A stretch of DNA of 64,000 nucleotides from assembly GCA_963580285.1 (NCBI GenBank), contig OY757024.1, forward strand, positions 126,666,045 to 126,730,044. The letters run 5' to 3'. This document shows positions 63,901 to 64,000 of this stretch, piece by piece. The notes under the pieces were generated by a model, which was given only the letters and a program-made list of their open reading frames with translations, made no database searches and had not been told where the DNA came from. The stretch's first letter is position 1, and each line of letters starts with the position of its first letter. The position numbers and the translations under genes are program-made. The DNA comes from Lucinisca nassula (Eukaryota; Mollusca; Bivalvia; Lucinida; Lucinidae).

Positions 63901-64000
63901 TCTCCCCGTAAATCAACCATAGTGCAGTTTAAATTTTACTTTTGGTCCTTTGAGATCAGTGTGTATATTTTGATAAATAAGAAATAAATTATTGGTTTAG

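Overview
The window looks like repeat-dense nuclear DNA of a lophotrochozoan animal, most probably a bivalve mollusc. The reasons are tRNA-headed SINEs with intact target-site duplications, pearl-like elements with internal tandem cores, short hairpin elements, Tc1 and LINE debris, a Polinton/Maverick carcass, AT-rich host DNA and no bacterial-style gene packing. I see no ordinary multi-exon host gene. Only two long open frames look like real proteins: an 860-residue transposase-like protein (21927-24509) and a penton-like Polinton protein (61723-62433). || Layout: 1-10414 holds four copies of a ~2.9 kb tandem unit, each carrying a TTAA-flanked 648-964 bp MITE; three of the four MITEs are split by a 316 bp insert, and the array stops exactly at a MITE end. 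10.4-21.9 kb is a mosaic of SINEs, palindromic MITE-like elements, CAACGTTGA-rich arrays and an alternating ~225 bp satellite. 20.3-24.9 kb is the intact transposase-like gene with inverted TGTCCCGTAGAATACA motifs on both sides. 25-30.7 kb holds Tc1 and LINE reverse transcriptase pseudogenes. 28.4-41.7 kb is bracketed by long inverted arms and contains pearl-like repeats, a TTAA MITE, huge imperfect (TAG)n expansions, a three-way-junction palindrome and, at 39359-40413, four 261 bp repeats each carrying a complete type I hammerhead ribozyme on the minus strand (an animal retrozyme). 41.8-51.9 kb has more SINEs, two pearl-like elements (one with eight perfect AGGTCAnnnTGACCT palindromes at 127-128 bp spacing) and a 1.4 kb element with long terminal inverted repeats. 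52.0-62.4 kb is a GC-richer, decayed Polinton/Maverick (adintovirus-like): DNA polymerase B, SF1 helicase and HNH remnants, an integrase, a packaging ATPase, a major capsid protein, membrane/coiled-coil proteins, a conserved unknown and a penton-like protein. 62.4-64 kb holds nested insertions and a GIY-YIG nuclease remnant of the kind found in Penelope-like elements. || How the parts relate: nearly all content is mobile DNA at different stages of decay. Autonomous machinery present as intact or broken copies (DDE-type transposase-like protein, LINE RT, Polinton integrase and polymerase, GIY-YIG fragment) sits beside non-autonomous passengers (SINEs, MITEs, retrozyme, pearl-like elements) that would depend on such machinery. 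The most noteworthy items are the hammerhead retrozyme array, the intact transposase-like gene with its own inverted sites, the regular nuclear-receptor-type palindrome array and the Polinton with its recurrent intergenic palindromes.
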